NCBI RefSeq assembly: GCF_020509005.1
Contig: NC_063015.1
Span: forward strand, 186,001 to 250,000
Source: Fulvia fulva
Taxonomy: Eukaryota; Ascomycota; Dothideomycetes; Mycosphaerellales; Mycosphaerellaceae
Direction: 5' to 3'
DNA length: 64,000 nucleotides
Shown here one piece after another: positions 63,389 through 64,000 of this stretch. A model generated the notes under the pieces. It made no database searches and was not told the DNA's origin. It saw nothing but the letters and a program-made list of their open reading frames with translations. A program made the translations under genes and the position numbers. Numbering within the stretch: the first letter of the stretch is position 1; every line of letters starts with the position of its first letter.

Positions 63389-64000
63389 ATGTTCCTCCGC
63401 CGCGCCGCACCCGCGCTCACAAAGCGCGTTGTCTTCCAGCCTGCCATTCGACGATCCTTTGCAGTCTCCGCGCGGAAATGTACGACTGCAATGCCTCCCG
63501 AAAACCGCCGACGCAAAACATCGACGATACTAACAATGGGGCAGGGGAGACCAAGGCAAACCCAAAGATCGGCGAGCCAAGCTCTGAGTTGAAGCCGTTC
63601 GAAGGTGAGGGACGAGATGGGAGGAGCAAGATGAAGAGGAGTGCGGGCAGTGGCTGATACAGCGGACAAACAGACATCACAAGCGAGCGCGATCTTATGC
63701 CACAGGGTGGTAAGCCGGGTACCATTCCCACAGATCTCGAGCAGGCCACCGGTCTCGAGCGTCTCGAAATTCTCGGAAAGATGCAGGGTGTGGATGTCTT
63801 CGATATGCGCCCACTCGATGCTTCGCGCAAAGGTGTGCCAGAACACCACGAATCACCAGACACACAGGATACTAATGCCTACCTCTACAAGGCACGCTCG
63901 AAGACCCAATCATCGTCAAGTCCTTCGGCGACGAGCAGTACATCGGCTGCACCGGATATCCAGTAGACTCCCACGTCGTTATCTGGCTCACAACCTCCCG
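63389..64000 (+). CDS. COX4: Cytochrome c oxidase subunit IV (nuclear COX4, mammalian COX5B family), 3' end outside window
   Basis: Structural zinc-binding subunit of respiratory complex IV, on the matrix side of the inner mitochondrial membrane. Exons: 63389-63479, 63545-63604, 63674-63832, 63892 to beyond 64000. Introns: 63480-63544 (branch TACTAAC, CAG end), 63605-63673, 63833-63891 (branch ACTAAT). The first exon encodes a mitochondrial targeting sequence (MFLRRAAPALTKRVVFQP..RRSF). Family motifs: KPGTIPTDLEQATGLERLE, LGKMQGVDVFDMRPLDASRK, DPIIVKSFGDEQYIGCTGYP, SHVVIWLT. The Cys in IGCTG is the first conserved zinc ligand; the later CxxC-type ligands lie outside the window. Splicing phases agree at all three introns, so it appears intact. 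Confidence 0.93.

Noticed and set aside
63470..63550. Apparent frameshift in COX4 exon 1
   Set aside because: Explained by an intron 63480-63544 with GT donor, TACTAAC branch and CAG acceptor; splicing gives one continuous frame.
63088..63657. 189-codon plus-strand frame
   Set aside because: Reads through COX4 exons and introns in the wrong frame; not a separate gene.
1..64000. tRNA, rRNA or secondary-metabolite genes
   Set aside because: Looked for on both strands by eye; none recognised.

Overview
The window is nuclear DNA of a filamentous ascomycete (Pezizomycotina; a Dothideomycete is my guess from gene content, not shown). Evidence: short GT..AG introns of 49-69 bp with CTGAC/TACTAAC-type branch sites, fungal gene families (NCS1 Fcy2-type permease, COX4, a secreted kelch/TM protein), and about 52 kb of nested transposons with the signature of repeat-induced point mutation (RIP): CpA and TpG are depleted in favour of TpA, and most stops in old ORFs are TAG/TAA where Trp or Gln is expected.

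Layout, 1-52,470: a nested retroelement block. 1-3170 RIPed LINE (family 2); 3171-3218 Fot1/pogo end fragment; 3219-5107 gypsy integrase/chromodomain, polypurine tract and probable LTR; 5108-8835 degenerate minus-strand gag-like ORF split by an intact-ORF, un-RIPed LINE (5751-7884, 15-bp TSD); 9481-9912 plus 21362-21470 a minus-strand gypsy split by gypsy-1 (9918-21356, TSD AGTTC), whose 5' LTR holds a full-length LINE (10128-15263, 15-bp TSD); 21470-23890 RIPed LINE; 23895-25326 minus-strand copia end; 25341-30998 composite retroelement A; 31046-31440 inverted copia LTR; 31446-32595 internally deleted Fot1 copy 1; 32598-35480 copia-2; 35922-38709 composite retroelement B; 39189-40321 Fot1 copy 2; 40788-52465 copia-3 (TSD ACTAA) containing gypsy-2 (46092-52228, TSD GAGTG).

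Layout, 52,471-64,000: ordinary, un-RIPed host DNA. An NCS1 purine-cytosine permease gene (54140-59135) is broken by a 3,333-bp hAT transposon (55133-58465, TSD CACTGAAC) and by a separate 1-nt frameshift. Next come a minus-strand kelch-repeat membrane protein (59914-61945) with one in-frame TGA, and the first part of COX4 (63389 to the window end, three introns).

The most unusual structure is a pair of composite LINE-like elements (A and B). Each has the same 1.08-kb non-LINE 5' module, starting at the same nucleotide, fused at different points to two different LINE families. Each whole composite is flanked by its own target-site duplication, so each moved as a unit. The architecture resembles the MINE (WEIRD+MGL) chimeras described in Magnaporthe; whether the module is homologous to WEIRD cannot be judged here.
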